64,000 bases of DNA from contig CAIOTF010000037.1 of the NCBI GenBank assembly GCA_903861125.1, positions 1 through 64,000 of the forward strand. Direction: 5' to 3'. This DNA is from an uncultured Ignavibacteriota bacterium. Its GTDB lineage: Bacteria > Bacteroidota > Ignavibacteria > UBA10030 > UBA8401. The notes below the pieces were generated by a model that saw nothing but the letters and a program-made list of their open reading frames with translations, was not told the DNA's origin and did not search any database. The translations under genes were made by a program, and so were the position numbers. Positions 38,898 to 48,908 of the stretch are shown here, piece after piece. The stretch's first letter is position 1. Each line of letters starts with the position of its first letter.

Positions 38898-40568
38898 ATG
38901 TTTCAGAAAACAAATATCTGGCTGATTGTTTTTGTCGTATCAAGCGTTGTATGCAGTGGCCAAACATTCACTGAAATCTTGGGCAGGCCTGCCGATTCGA
39001 CGATGACGATTAGCGTTTTGTTCGACCAGCAGTCGGATCTGTTTTGGGAATATGGCACCGCAACGGGTGTTTATCCTTTCTCCACTGTACAATCAGTGGC
39101 CGCAAAGGATATTCCCTTTGAGTATACATTTGCCGGTCTTCATCCCAATACAAAATATTTTTACCGTACACAGTATCGCACGAGCGGATCGACGTCAGCA
39201 TTTTCATCCGGAACGGAGCATTCTTTTCACACGCAGCGCTCAAAAGGAAGCACGTTCAAATTTACGATCGAAGCGGATCCTCATCCGTATGATAAAAAAG
39301 GGAGTCATGCGCTGTGGTATATCGCATTAAAAAATCAGCTCAATGATAATCCTGATTTTCTTATTGATCTCGGTGATACGTTCGGCGATGATCATAACCC
39401 GTTTACTATCACAAGTGCCGAAATACGTCAATTGCATCTGGATTGCCGTCCATTATTTGGATCTGTCAGCCACAGCGTGCCGTTGTTTTTATGTATTGGG
39501 AACCATGAAGGGGAGAGCGGATATTATTTACTTCAAACTCCTCCGAACAATCTTGGCATCTATGGTACGCTGTGGAGAAAACTCTATTATCCGAATCCTT
39601 TCCCCAACAGGTTTTACTCCGGCAACAAAACGGTGGAAGAATTTGGCATGGGACTTCCTCAAAATTACTACGCCTGGGAGTGGGGCGATGCGCTGTTCGT
39701 TGTGCTTGATGCATATCGAGGTTACACGGTGAACGCCAAACCCCGCGGATGGGAATGGACTATCGGAAAAGAACAATATGATTGGCTGAAGCAAACATTG
39801 GAAAACAGTAAGGCTACGTTCAAATTTGTTTTTACACATCACACATTGGGCGAAACTCGCGGCGGTAAAATAACAGCCAACCTTTTTGAATGGGGCGGCT
39901 ATGAAACAAACGGTACCACCTGGGGATTTACGGCAAACCGTCCCGGATGGGCTATGCCGATTCATCAGCTGATGGTAAAGACCGGCGTGAATATTTTCTT
40001 TCAGGGCCATGACCATCTGTATGCAAAAGAGGAAGTTGACGGTATTGTCTATCAGGAGGTTCCTATGCCGTCCGATTCCACCTACATCATTGGAACGAGG
40101 GATAATGGCGATGCGTATACCGATTTGAAAATCGATGCATCGGGTCATATTCGCGTAACCGTGTCGGCAACGAACACTACAGTCGATTACGTACGCGCAT
40201 GGCTCCCGGCCGATGAAACAGCCCAGCATACGAACGGTGAAATAGCACACTCATATACCGTTGAACCTAAAACTACCGGCGTGCAATTCGGCGGATCTGT
40301 ACCGGCTGCGTTTGCACTTGAACAGAATTATCCTAACCCGTTCAATCCTTCAACCGTGATACGTTATCATATACAAGAAAGCGGATTCATTTCGCTTAAA
40401 GTTTATAATGTGCTTGGTGTGGAAGTGAAGAGACTGGTAAACGATTGGAAAGAAGCGGGTTCCTATGAAGTGTCATTCCTTGCGGAGAATCTTTCAAGCG
40501 GCATCTACTACTATCGCCTGAATGCTCAGGGGACTGTTATTACAAAGAAGGCAGTTCTGTTAAAATAA
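38898..40568 (+). CDS. T9SS-exported calcineurin-type phosphoesterase
   Basis: This 556-residue protein starts at ATG 38898, where the signal peptide begins (cleavage near VCSGQTF). After an FN3-like purple-acid-phosphatase N-domain (NTKYFYRTQYRTSG), the metallophosphatase motifs appear in order: EADPHPYDKKG, LIDLGDTFGDD, CIGNHEGES, FVFTHHTLGE and FFQGHDHLYAKE. All metal ligands are present. The C-terminus is a T9SS type A sorting domain. It should hydrolyse phosphoesters at the cell surface. The next gene is a diverged paralogue ten bases downstream. Confidence 0.9.
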   Translation: MFQKTNIWLIVFVVSSVVCSGQTFTEILGRPADSTMTISVLFDQQSDLFWEYGTATGVYPFSTVQSVAAKDIPFEYTFAGLHPNTKYFYRTQYRTSGSTSAFSSGTEHSFHTQRSKGSTFKFTIEADPHPYDKKGSHALWYIALKNQLNDNPDFLIDLGDTFGDDHNPFTITSAEIRQLHLDCRPLFGSVSHSVPLFLCIGNHEGESGYYLLQTPPNNLGIYGTLWRKLYYPNPFPNRFYSGNKTVEEFGMGLPQNYYAWEWGDALFVVLDAYRGYTVNAKPRGWEWTIGKEQYDWLKQTLENSKATFKFVFTHHTLGETRGGKITANLFEWGGYETNGTTWGFTANRPGWAMPIHQLMVKTGVNIFFQGHDHLYAKEEVDGIVYQEVPMPSDSTYIIGTRDNGDAYTDLKIDASGHIRVTVSATNTTVDYVRAWLPADETAQHTNGEIAHSYTVEPKTTGVQFGGSVPAAFALEQNYPNPFNPSTVIRYHIQESGFISLKVYNVLGVEVKRLVNDWKEAGSYEVSFLAENLSSGIYYYRLNAQGTVITKKAVLLK

Positions 40569-40577
40569 TTTTGTCCT

Positions 40578-42317
40578 ATGATGAATTCAAAAATACATAT
40601 TGCTTTGTTCGGTGTTTTTATGTTCTTCATCCAGCCGATGGTCGCTGCAGATCATTCGCCGGTTGCTGACACGGTGCAATTTATCTGCAACGAACTATTA
40701 GGCCGTCCAACCGACAAGTCGATTGCATTGAACATCTGTGTCGATAAGGATATTGAAGCATATGTGGAATATGGCATTCAGAAAGGTTCCTACGCATTTC
40801 AGACGCCGGTCAATGCATTGAACATCAGCAAGCCGTTTACGATCCAGCTGAACGATCTGGCCGGGGATACCAAATATTTTTACCGGGTGCGTTACCGTGT
40901 TGTCGGGACAACCGAATTTCTTGCACGACAGGAGCATTCATTCCATACAGCGCGTCCGAAAGGGAAAGAATTTGTCTTTGCGATCGAAGCCGATCCTCAT
41001 CTTGATACGAGCACGAGTCCGATTCTGTACAAGCGGACTCTCGTGAATATCCTTAACAGTAATCCTGATTTTCTGATCGATCTTGGTGACACGTTCATGT
41101 CGGAAAAACTTCCGGTCATCAATCAAAATATTGTTGAGCAGCGCAATCTTCTTCTCCGTTCATTTTTTGACACAGTAGCCCATTCCGTACCGCTGATGCT
41201 GGTGCAGGGAAATCACGACGGTGAACTTGGATGGCTGCTGAAAGCGACGGCAGATAATCTGGCGGTGTGGGCGGCGAACATCAGAAAATCGTATTATCCC
41301 AATCCGATTCCGGGCGATTTTTATACCGGTGATACTTCCAACGTACTGTTTGTGGGACAGAGGCAGAACTATTATGCATGGGAATGGGGAAGTGCGCTAT
41401 TCATCGTCTTAGACCCGTATTGGTATACATTAAAAAAACCGGGTGCAACAAAAAATAACTGGGATTGGTCGATCGGCAAGACGCAATATGACTGGTTAGC
41501 GAAGACGCTGCAAAGCAGTAAGGCTGATTATAAATTTGTCTTTGCCCATCAGGTTGTTGGCGGAAGTGATACCGAAGGACGCGGCGGAATTGAAGCAGTA
41601 CCTTATTATGAAATGGGAGGCTTGAATGGTGATGGCACGCCCGGTTTTGCGATAAATCGTCCGGGCTGGCCCATGCCGATACATCAACTGATGGTGCAGA
41701 ATCACGTGTCGGCGTATTTCCACGGTCATGATCATGTGTTTGTTAAACAGGATCTTGATGGTGTCGTGTATCATGAAGTGCCACAACCGGCATATTACAT
41801 CTTTACCAATCCGGAGAAAAGTTATAGCAACATAGCTCTCGCAGCTCAGTATGGATATACCCATGGTAATATTTTACCGAGTTCCGGGTATCTGAGAGTA
41901 ACGGTTCGCGACACAGGAGCAACAGTTGATTATATCCGGTCCTATATGCCTGAACATGAGAATGCGCTGCAGAAGAATGGAGCCACGGCATTTTCCTATA
42001 CCATTAAAAAATTTGTCACCGGTGTGCCGCAGTTTCACGCCGATGCGGCTCCGTATCAATTTTCGTTAAGTCAAAATTATCCTAATCCGTTTAATCCGGT
42101 AACGACAATTCAATATTCCGTACCGGGGACTTTGCCTGTAACATTGAAGGTAATGAACATGCTTGGCCAGGAAATGGCGCGATTGGTCGACGAAGTGCAG
42201 GAACCGGGAAAGTATTCGGTTACGTGGAATGGAAGTACCGCGGCGAGCGGCCTCTATTTCTGTACGGTATCTGCCGGAGCGTATCAGTCAACAAAGAAAA
42301 TGATCCTAATAAAATAA
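40578..42317 (+). CDS. T9SS-exported calcineurin-type phosphoesterase (paralogue)
   Basis: This 579-residue protein has the same plan as its upstream neighbour: signal peptide (cleavage near MVAAD), FN3-like N-domain, motifs EADPHLDTSTS, LIDLGDTFMSE, VQGNHDGELG, FVFAHQVVGG and FHGHDHVFVKQ, then a T9SS sorting domain ending ...KKMILIK. Sequence identity between the two is moderate, so the duplication is old. It lies ten bases after the first copy and is likely cotranscribed. Confidence 0.9.
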   Translation: MMNSKIHIALFGVFMFFIQPMVAADHSPVADTVQFICNELLGRPTDKSIALNICVDKDIEAYVEYGIQKGSYAFQTPVNALNISKPFTIQLNDLAGDTKYFYRVRYRVVGTTEFLARQEHSFHTARPKGKEFVFAIEADPHLDTSTSPILYKRTLVNILNSNPDFLIDLGDTFMSEKLPVINQNIVEQRNLLLRSFFDTVAHSVPLMLVQGNHDGELGWLLKATADNLAVWAANIRKSYYPNPIPGDFYTGDTSNVLFVGQRQNYYAWEWGSALFIVLDPYWYTLKKPGATKNNWDWSIGKTQYDWLAKTLQSSKADYKFVFAHQVVGGSDTEGRGGIEAVPYYEMGGLNGDGTPGFAINRPGWPMPIHQLMVQNHVSAYFHGHDHVFVKQDLDGVVYHEVPQPAYYIFTNPEKSYSNIALAAQYGYTHGNILPSSGYLRVTVRDTGATVDYIRSYMPEHENALQKNGATAFSYTIKKFVTGVPQFHADAAPYQFSLSQNYPNPFNPVTTIQYSVPGTLPVTLKVMNMLGQEMARLVDEVQEPGKYSVTWNGSTAASGLYFCTVSAGAYQSTKKMILIK

Positions 42318-42345
42318 TTTCCATAATATCACATCTGGGGAACAT

Positions 42346-44055
42346 ATGAAAAACACAAAACTTATCATCGCATTAATTATTTTTTGCCTGTCAGCTCTTG
42401 TCGGACAGACGAGAACGGTCGGTGTGTTTGTGAACGACACCGCAAAGGTTTTTAAGGGATATACTCTGTTTGCTCCTAAACAAAACACTATGACATATTT
42501 AATCAATAATGAGGGAAGAATCGTCCATCAATGGACAACAAGTGCGTTACCGCCCGGACAATCCGTATACCTTCTTGAGAATGGAAATCTTTTGCGTACC
42601 TGCATGACCAAGGGTAATCTCAGCAGCGGCGGCGGTGAAGGGGGAAGGATTGAAGAGTATAACTGGAACGACAGTCTTGTCTGGTCGATGGATTATTCAA
42701 CTACCACGTACATGCAGCACCATGACATCCACCGTTTACCGAACGGAAATATCATCATGCTGGTGATCGAGAAAAAAACCTACGCAGAAGCGATAGCAGC
42801 AGGTTTCAATCCGACTAAATTTCAGCCGGAGATCGCACAGAAACAAATGATGCTTCCCGATTATGTTGTTGAAATCAAACCGACATATCCGTCGGGCGGA
42901 ACAGTTGTGTGGGAATGGCATACGTGGGATCATCTGATCCAGGATTATGATGCGACCAAACTAAATTATGGAGTTGTGAAAGATCATCCGGAATTGGTTG
43001 ATGCAGCGGGTGATCAAAAAGCCCTTCCGGCGTTTTGGAACCACATGAATTCCATTGATTACAATCCGGCATTCGATCAGATCGCGTTAAGTGTACGAGG
43101 GAACAGCGAAGTATGGATCATCGATCACAGTACAACCACAGCAGAAGCAAAAAGTCATGCGGGAGGAAAAAGAGGCAAAGGAGGCGATCTGCTGTATCGC
43201 TGGGGTAATCCCGCGGCATTCCGCAGCGGCACCGTCGCAAACCAGAGATATTTTCAGCAGCATGATGTGGAATGGGTGAATCCGGGATCTCCCGGAGCAG
43301 GAAACCTGACCTGCTTCAATAATGGACTCGGGCGCGGTAATTATTCGACTGTTGATGAATTTACTCCCGCTGTTGATACGGCCGGAAATTACACGATGGT
43401 GGCTGGAAATGCGACAAGCCCTGCAAATTTTACCTGGACATACAAAAATACAACGGTCGGCGATACAATGTATTCCGAAAATATTTCCGGAGCCTATCGT
43501 CTTGCAAACGGTAATACGATCATCTGCTCGGGCACGGTTGGACTGTTCCTTGAAGTAACGTCCGCAGGACAGATAGCCTGGAGATATGTATGTCCCGTCG
43601 ATCAATACGGACGGATTACGCAGGGAAATAAACCGCCGATCGATGTCGCGCGACCGCCGGAATTGATGAATTCTGTTTTCAGAGTTTATAAATATCCTCT
43701 CGATTATGCGGCATTTAAAGGACGGGATTTGACTCCGGGAAGTTTTGTGGAACTGTATCCTACAGCAGTAGGTGAAACGCAAGATGTTCCGCAGTCATTC
43801 CGGCTTGAACAAAATTATCCCAATCCGTTTAATCCGTCAACAGTCATCAATTATTCGCTTCACGTGAATTCTCACGTTCGGCTTTCTGTCTTCGATCTGC
43901 TCGGCCGTGAGGTTGCGCAGTTAGTGAATACCGAAAAACCTGCCGGATCATACTCGGTAACGTGGAATGCACTTAATGTTCCTTCCGGCGTGTATTTCTA
44001 CCGTCTCTCGGCAGGGAACTTTACGGAAACAAAAAAAATGCTGCTTGAAAAATAA
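42346..44055 (+). CDS. T9SS-exported arylsulfotransferase-like protein
   Basis: This 569-residue protein has a signal peptide (cleavage near LVGQT) and a six-bladed propeller-like domain with HHDIHRLPNGNIIM, WEWHTWDHLIQDYD, HMNSIDYNPAFDQI and FQQHDVEWVN, matching the arylsulfotransferase (ASST) families that move sulfate between phenols or hold electron carriers. The family histidines are visible, but I cannot assign the individual catalytic ones. A T9SS type A domain follows from about residue 485. A paralogue follows 36 bases later. Confidence 0.85.
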   Translation: MKNTKLIIALIIFCLSALVGQTRTVGVFVNDTAKVFKGYTLFAPKQNTMTYLINNEGRIVHQWTTSALPPGQSVYLLENGNLLRTCMTKGNLSSGGGEGGRIEEYNWNDSLVWSMDYSTTTYMQHHDIHRLPNGNIIMLVIEKKTYAEAIAAGFNPTKFQPEIAQKQMMLPDYVVEIKPTYPSGGTVVWEWHTWDHLIQDYDATKLNYGVVKDHPELVDAAGDQKALPAFWNHMNSIDYNPAFDQIALSVRGNSEVWIIDHSTTTAEAKSHAGGKRGKGGDLLYRWGNPAAFRSGTVANQRYFQQHDVEWVNPGSPGAGNLTCFNNGLGRGNYSTVDEFTPAVDTAGNYTMVAGNATSPANFTWTYKNTTVGDTMYSENISGAYRLANGNTIICSGTVGLFLEVTSAGQIAWRYVCPVDQYGRITQGNKPPIDVARPPELMNSVFRVYKYPLDYAAFKGRDLTPGSFVELYPTAVGETQDVPQSFRLEQNYPNPFNPSTVINYSLHVNSHVRLSVFDLLGREVAQLVNTEKPAGSYSVTWNALNVPSGVYFYRLSAGNFTETKKMLLEK

Positions 44056-44091
44056 AAACGCGGTCATAAAATTATCAATCGGAGTTTTATA

Positions 44092-45909
44092 ATGAAAACT
44101 AAAATTTATGTTCTTCTCGTGATGACATTGCTCAGCACAATGTCCCTCATATCTCAAAAAACGCAAGCCCCTTTCGATTCACCTACCGGCGAGGGGATAT
44201 TTGTCATAACAGAAACTCGATACTGGGATTCGTTGAGAGCCAACAACGGCTATACATTGTTTGCGGCCTCCGGGAAATCCTATTTGGTCGACATGGAAGG
44301 ATATGTGTTAAAACAATGGAATCTCGGCACAAATCCGCGGCTGCTTGATAATGGAAATATACTCGATGCAACCAAATCTGACCCGAGCGGTTTTGGTGGA
44401 TTTCAGGAGCTTGACTGGGACGGAAACACGGTGTGGACATATACCGAAAAACGATCGAATTATTTTCCGCATCATGACTGGACCAGGATCTATAACAAAA
44501 AATTGAAAGCGTACACAACACTGTACATTGCGAACAAAAATGTTCCCAAAGATTCCGTTCTTGCCGCTGGTGCAAATCCGGCGAATGGAACATATACCAA
44601 TGTTCAACTGGATGCTCTTGTTGAAGTTGATTCAAGCGGCACGATTGTTTGGGAATGGAACTTTTTCGACCACATTATTCAGGATTTCGATGCAACGAAA
44701 CCAAATTACGTGGGGAGCGGAAAGACGGTTGCCAATTACCCCAACAAAATAAATATAAACATGCCCGGCAATCCGCTGAAAAACGACTGGCTGCACTGCA
44801 ACTCGATTGATTACAACGACAGTCTCGGTCAGATCGTAACAAACAGCGTGCAGGGAGAATTCTACATTATCGATCATGACAACACGTTTCTGGCAGGGAA
44901 CCCGGCCGGTAGTATTGCGCTTGCCGCCACCAGTGCCGGCGATTTTCTTTATCGTTTCGGAGATCCTGCGCGCTATAATCAGGGAAGTTCGCCGACAACC
45001 TCATCTACCGGCAACAAGCAGATCGGCGGAAGCCACGATGTGCATTGGATAAAACCGGGACTGCCCGGTGCGGGGAATATTCAGATCTTCAATAATGGAG
45101 AGTATCTTGTAGAACGAGTATCGCAATCATACATCTTTGAAGTTAATCCGTACTATAATTCATCAAAAGTGAATACCGGCGCGTATGTTAATCCGCCAAC
45201 GGCAGGATATTACACATGGACGTATCCGAACAAGGATGCCATGAAGGCGAACAAGTTGATCTCCAATCAGGTTGTGTGGATCTATTCTTCCAAGAACGAC
45301 CAGAATTTTTATAGTACAATCGGCGGAAGTGAACAGAGACTTCCGAATGGAAATACATTGATCTGTTCCGACACGCAGGGGCACTTTTTTGAAGTCACCG
45401 CGGGCGACACAAGCATTGTGTGGGAATATATCAATCCCGTTACCAAGGACGGTATCAAGACGGTCTTCGCCGATCAGTATCCTATGTACAATTCCGTTTT
45501 CAGGGCGGCCCGTTATTCGGCCGATCATCCTGCATTTAAGGGAAGAACGTTGACAAGAGCAAAAACGATCACGGGAAAAACCCCGCAATATTTTAAACCG
45601 TCCGATTTTATTACGGGAATCCGATCTTCCGAAACAGATCTGCCGAAAGAGTTTGCTCTTCATCAGAACTATCCGAATCCGTTTAATCCTTCAACGACAA
45701 TAGCGTTCTATCTTCCTGTCGGAGGAAACGTGCGGATTGAAATTTACACCCCTCTTGGTCAATTGGTGAGAACGTTGGTGAATCAAAATATGACCGAGGG
45801 TTCTCATTCGATTCTGTTCGATGCATCGCAATTGCCGTCTGGCGTGTATTTTTGCCGGTTGATTGCAAGCAACCGTACCGAAATTAAGAAAATGATCCTT
45901 CAAAAATAA
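44092..45909 (+). CDS. T9SS-exported arylsulfotransferase-like protein (paralogue)
   Basis: This 605-residue protein repeats the plan of the previous gene: signal peptide, propeller with FPHHDWTRIY, WEWNFFDHIIQDFDATKPNY, HCNSIDYNDSLGQIV and SHDVHWIKPG, and a T9SS sorting domain (HQNYPNPFNPST ... GVYFCRL ... KKMILQK). Shared segments with its neighbour (DATKxNY, HxNSIDYN) show common ancestry. Substrate preference may differ from the first copy. Confidence 0.85.
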   Translation: MKTKIYVLLVMTLLSTMSLISQKTQAPFDSPTGEGIFVITETRYWDSLRANNGYTLFAASGKSYLVDMEGYVLKQWNLGTNPRLLDNGNILDATKSDPSGFGGFQELDWDGNTVWTYTEKRSNYFPHHDWTRIYNKKLKAYTTLYIANKNVPKDSVLAAGANPANGTYTNVQLDALVEVDSSGTIVWEWNFFDHIIQDFDATKPNYVGSGKTVANYPNKININMPGNPLKNDWLHCNSIDYNDSLGQIVTNSVQGEFYIIDHDNTFLAGNPAGSIALAATSAGDFLYRFGDPARYNQGSSPTTSSTGNKQIGGSHDVHWIKPGLPGAGNIQIFNNGEYLVERVSQSYIFEVNPYYNSSKVNTGAYVNPPTAGYYTWTYPNKDAMKANKLISNQVVWIYSSKNDQNFYSTIGGSEQRLPNGNTLICSDTQGHFFEVTAGDTSIVWEYINPVTKDGIKTVFADQYPMYNSVFRAARYSADHPAFKGRTLTRAKTITGKTPQYFKPSDFITGIRSSETDLPKEFALHQNYPNPFNPSTTIAFYLPVGGNVRIEIYTPLGQLVRTLVNQNMTEGSHSILFDASQLPSGVYFCRLIASNRTEIKKMILQK

Positions 45910-45948
45910 ACAACACATTATATTGAATTAAGTCACAAAGGATGTACT

Positions 45949-48240
45949 ATGAAACCCGGGATCTATCATTATTGTATTTTGACGTTCGTCATGATGTGTG
46001 TTTCGATTGGATTGAGCCAAAATCTTTCGACTTTACAAAAGACGAATTCTACTATCACCATCAGCAAATTGCCAGACACAGGCCAAAGCACAAGTTATAC
46101 GGCAACATTCGGCGAAGATGCGGACTACAACTTAAACGTTCCGTCATTAACGGTGAAAGGAGACGGGACGGTCATAGACAATAATACCGGATTAATGTGG
46201 CAGCAGAGCGATGGCGGTGAAATGACAATTGAGAAGGCCGCGATCTATTGTGATACGCTGACGCTTGCCGGATACAGCGACTGGCGGCTTCCCACAGGTA
46301 TTGAATCATTCGGCATCCTCAACCACGACAAACTGAATCCGGCAATGGACGTCACCTATTTCCCCAAAACGCTCGCTGAATATTGGTGGACAAGTGAACT
46401 GCGTGCCGATGATGCTACAAAAGTGTGGGCAACCAATTCCGGCGGCGGGATCGGCGCACATCCAAAATCGGAAACAATCAGCGCAGGAGGAGTCAAACAT
46501 TTTCATGTTCGTGCAGTAAGAAATATATCCACACCCGCTGCTGCCGTTCCGCGGTTTTTGGATAACGGCAATGGAACGGTCACGGACCGTGCATTGGGAC
46601 TGATCTGGCAAAAAATTCAGCCATCGCTGACAATGACATGGGAAAATGCTCTTACGTTTAGTGATTCGCTTTCATTGGCAGGATACACAGACTGGCGGCT
46701 TCCGAACATTAAGGAACTGCAGTCGCTCAACGATGCCGGACTGACGAAACCGTCAATAGACAAAACAATTTTCACATCTATGGCCATAGGAAAGTATTGG
46801 TCGTCAACAACACAATTCAATTCGGCAACCCGCGCCTGGTATTTGGATTGCGAGTACGGCATTGTTACGTACGAATTGAAAACAGTCCAATACAATGTTC
46901 TATGCGTGCGCGGTTTGGCTGATGGGAAAGTTGGAGCAGTGAACGACGTGCTGATACCCGGGGGCGAATATGAAATGGGCGATCATTTTGGTTTTGTCGA
47001 TCCAAGTCATCCAAGCGACGAACTACCGGTCCACCTTGTAAAAGTGAATTCTTTTTATATGGCAACCACCGAGACATCAAACAAACAATGCATCGACCTT
47101 CTCAATTTTGCCTATGCAAAAGGCGCAATCGAAGTGCGCAGCAATGTTGTCTTTCTCACCGGAGGAACAGATACGCTCTGTTATTTATATCCGTTTGCAT
47201 CGTACAGCAGCATCACATGGGACGGAAAAATATTCTCCATCTCAGACTTCCGTTTAAATCATCCGATGGTCGGCGTACTGTGGAACGGTGCTGCCGCGAT
47301 GTGCAATTGGTTCAGTCTGCAGAATGGTCTTCAGGAATGTTACAATCTGAAAACATGGGAATGCGATTTCACAAAGAACGGATATCGAATGCCGACCGAA
47401 GCAGAGTGGGAGTACGCAGGCCGCGGCGGAAAACTCAGTCCGTATCTGAATTATCCCACCGGAAACACCATAGACATTTCTTCTGTTAACCTTCCCGCTT
47501 CAGGTGATCCGTATGAAACCGGTTCCTATCCAAATACAACGCCGGTAGGATTTTACGATGGTACTTTGAAATTGAAATCGGTCTATAACTGGCCGGGAAG
47601 TGCCGTAAGTTATCAGACATCCAACGGTGCAAACGCGTACGGCTTATATGACATGCAGGGTAACATTTGGGAATTTGTGAACGATTGGTACGGTCAAAAT
47701 TATTACAGTACAAGTCCATACGACAATCCCAAAGGACCAACCTCCGGTTTTATTATGCCGGACGGAAAGCCGTACCGCGGCATGCGGGGCGGTAATTGGT
47801 ATAATGGTCTTGTTGTAAGCGGTGTGAACGACGGACATTCGAGAGTATCCAATCGTAATCCATCGTACTATCGCGGACCGCAAGACCCCAATCATCCCTA
47901 TTACCATTTAGGATTCCGTATTGCCAGAAATTTTTCGTCGTCGACCGGAGTGAACGAGACAAACACGGTTCTGCCGGAATCGTTTCATCTGTCGCAGAAT
48001 TATCCCAATCCGTTTAATCCTTCAACGATGATCAGTTATCAGATTCCGGCGGATTGCCGCGTCTCCCTGAATGTATACGACATTCTCGGAAACAACGTGA
48101 AAACTCTTGTGGATCAGTACCAAACCAAAGGTCGATACACTGTTACGTTTAATGCGGCGCATAGTGCAAGCGGGATTTATTTTTATCGGATTTCTGCTGC
48201 TGAATATTCCGAAGTAAAGAAAATGCTTTTTCTCAAATAA
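45949..48240 (+). CDS. T9SS-exported DUF1566 / FGE-like protein
   Basis: This 763-residue protein contains, after a signal peptide, two DUF1566 domains (about residues 65-190 and 200-322). Both show GDGTVIDNNTGLMWQQ / GNGTVTDRALGLIWQK and AGYSDWRLP / AGYTDWRLPNIKEL. A sulfatase-modifying-factor (FGE)-like domain follows (about residues 330-665: PGGEYEMGDHF, NGYRMPTEAEWEYAGRGG, YGLYDMQGNIWEFVNDWYG, YRGMRGGNWYNG, HLGFRIAR), then a T9SS sorting domain. The cysteine pair of true formylglycine-generating enzymes is absent near GHSRVSNRNPSYYRG, so the domain is probably a binding module, perhaps of the C-type-lectin-like class. Confidence 0.85.
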   Translation: MKPGIYHYCILTFVMMCVSIGLSQNLSTLQKTNSTITISKLPDTGQSTSYTATFGEDADYNLNVPSLTVKGDGTVIDNNTGLMWQQSDGGEMTIEKAAIYCDTLTLAGYSDWRLPTGIESFGILNHDKLNPAMDVTYFPKTLAEYWWTSELRADDATKVWATNSGGGIGAHPKSETISAGGVKHFHVRAVRNISTPAAAVPRFLDNGNGTVTDRALGLIWQKIQPSLTMTWENALTFSDSLSLAGYTDWRLPNIKELQSLNDAGLTKPSIDKTIFTSMAIGKYWSSTTQFNSATRAWYLDCEYGIVTYELKTVQYNVLCVRGLADGKVGAVNDVLIPGGEYEMGDHFGFVDPSHPSDELPVHLVKVNSFYMATTETSNKQCIDLLNFAYAKGAIEVRSNVVFLTGGTDTLCYLYPFASYSSITWDGKIFSISDFRLNHPMVGVLWNGAAAMCNWFSLQNGLQECYNLKTWECDFTKNGYRMPTEAEWEYAGRGGKLSPYLNYPTGNTIDISSVNLPASGDPYETGSYPNTTPVGFYDGTLKLKSVYNWPGSAVSYQTSNGANAYGLYDMQGNIWEFVNDWYGQNYYSTSPYDNPKGPTSGFIMPDGKPYRGMRGGNWYNGLVVSGVNDGHSRVSNRNPSYYRGPQDPNHPYYHLGFRIARNFSSSTGVNETNTVLPESFHLSQNYPNPFNPSTMISYQIPADCRVSLNVYDILGNNVKTLVDQYQTKGRYTVTFNAAHSASGIYFYRISAAEYSEVKKMLFLK

Positions 48241-48280
48241 GTGCCGGGAGCACCGGTATACCTTGATTCTTCCGAGCCGC

Positions 48281-48331
48281 ATGGTCCTTCATTCATCAGT
48301 TTCGTTGATAAATGGAGGACCATTTTTTTTG
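48281..48331 (+). terminator. Rho-independent terminator after the exported-enzyme cluster
   Basis: ATGGTCCT and AGGACCAT form the outer stem with an inner ATCA/TGAT pairing, followed by TTTTTTTT. It lies 40 bases after the last stop of the cluster and closes the operon. The rest of 48241-48524 shows no gene. Confidence 0.85.
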
Positions 48332-48524
48332 TCATATTCCCCATTGAAATCACCTCTGACAGTCGCTCGAACTCATTAGAGTTTCTTAAAAAATGTATTT
48401 CCCGCATGAAATATGCAAGGGATTGTGCACTTCTAATGATTAACTCTGCTTTCGGTATTGCTTCTCATTGACTTGCTTCATAACTTTCAGAACAGTGCCA
48501 TTACCAGAAGAAAGTTAGGGATTA

Positions 48525-48899
48525 ATGTCAAAAAAAATCCTGTTAGCCGAAGATGATGAAGATAACCGCGACCTGATCGTCTTTATGGTGAAGCGTAGCG
48601 GTTTGGAAATAGAATTACTGCTTGCAGAGAACGGAAAAGAAGCGGTCGAACTTACGGAACGGCACCGTCCCGAACTTGTCCTGATGGATATGCAGATGCC
48701 GGTGATGGACGGTTTCACAGCCGTGAAGTTGATCAAAACAAATCCTGCTCTTCAGAACATTCCGATCGTTGCGTTTACGGCACAGGCTCGCGCCGAAGAT
48801 AAGGCGCTGACCAAATCAATTGGTTGTATTGAACATTGCACGAAACCGATTGATCCGCTTGAGTTGACAAATTTGATTCGTAAGTACACCAACATTTAA
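48525..48899 (+). CDS. Single-domain response regulator (CheY-like)
   Basis: This 124-residue protein is one receiver domain: acidic pocket KKILLAEDDEDNRD, phosphoacceptor D55 in LVLMDMQMPVMDG, threonine in IVAFTAQA and lysine K107 in TKPIDPLEL. There is no output domain, so it passes phosphate on or binds a target protein. It is nine bases upstream of a hybrid kinase gene and likely its partner. Confidence 0.93.
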   Translation: MSKKILLAEDDEDNRDLIVFMVKRSGLEIELLLAENGKEAVELTERHRPELVLMDMQMPVMDGFTAVKLIKTNPALQNIPIVAFTAQARAEDKALTKSIGCIEHCTKPIDPLELTNLIRKYTNI

Positions 48900-48908
48900 C
48901 CAAACCCT

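Noticed and set aside
42346-45909. Frameshifted single arylsulfotransferase
   Set aside because: Both genes have their own signal peptide and sorting domain, so they are two complete paralogues.
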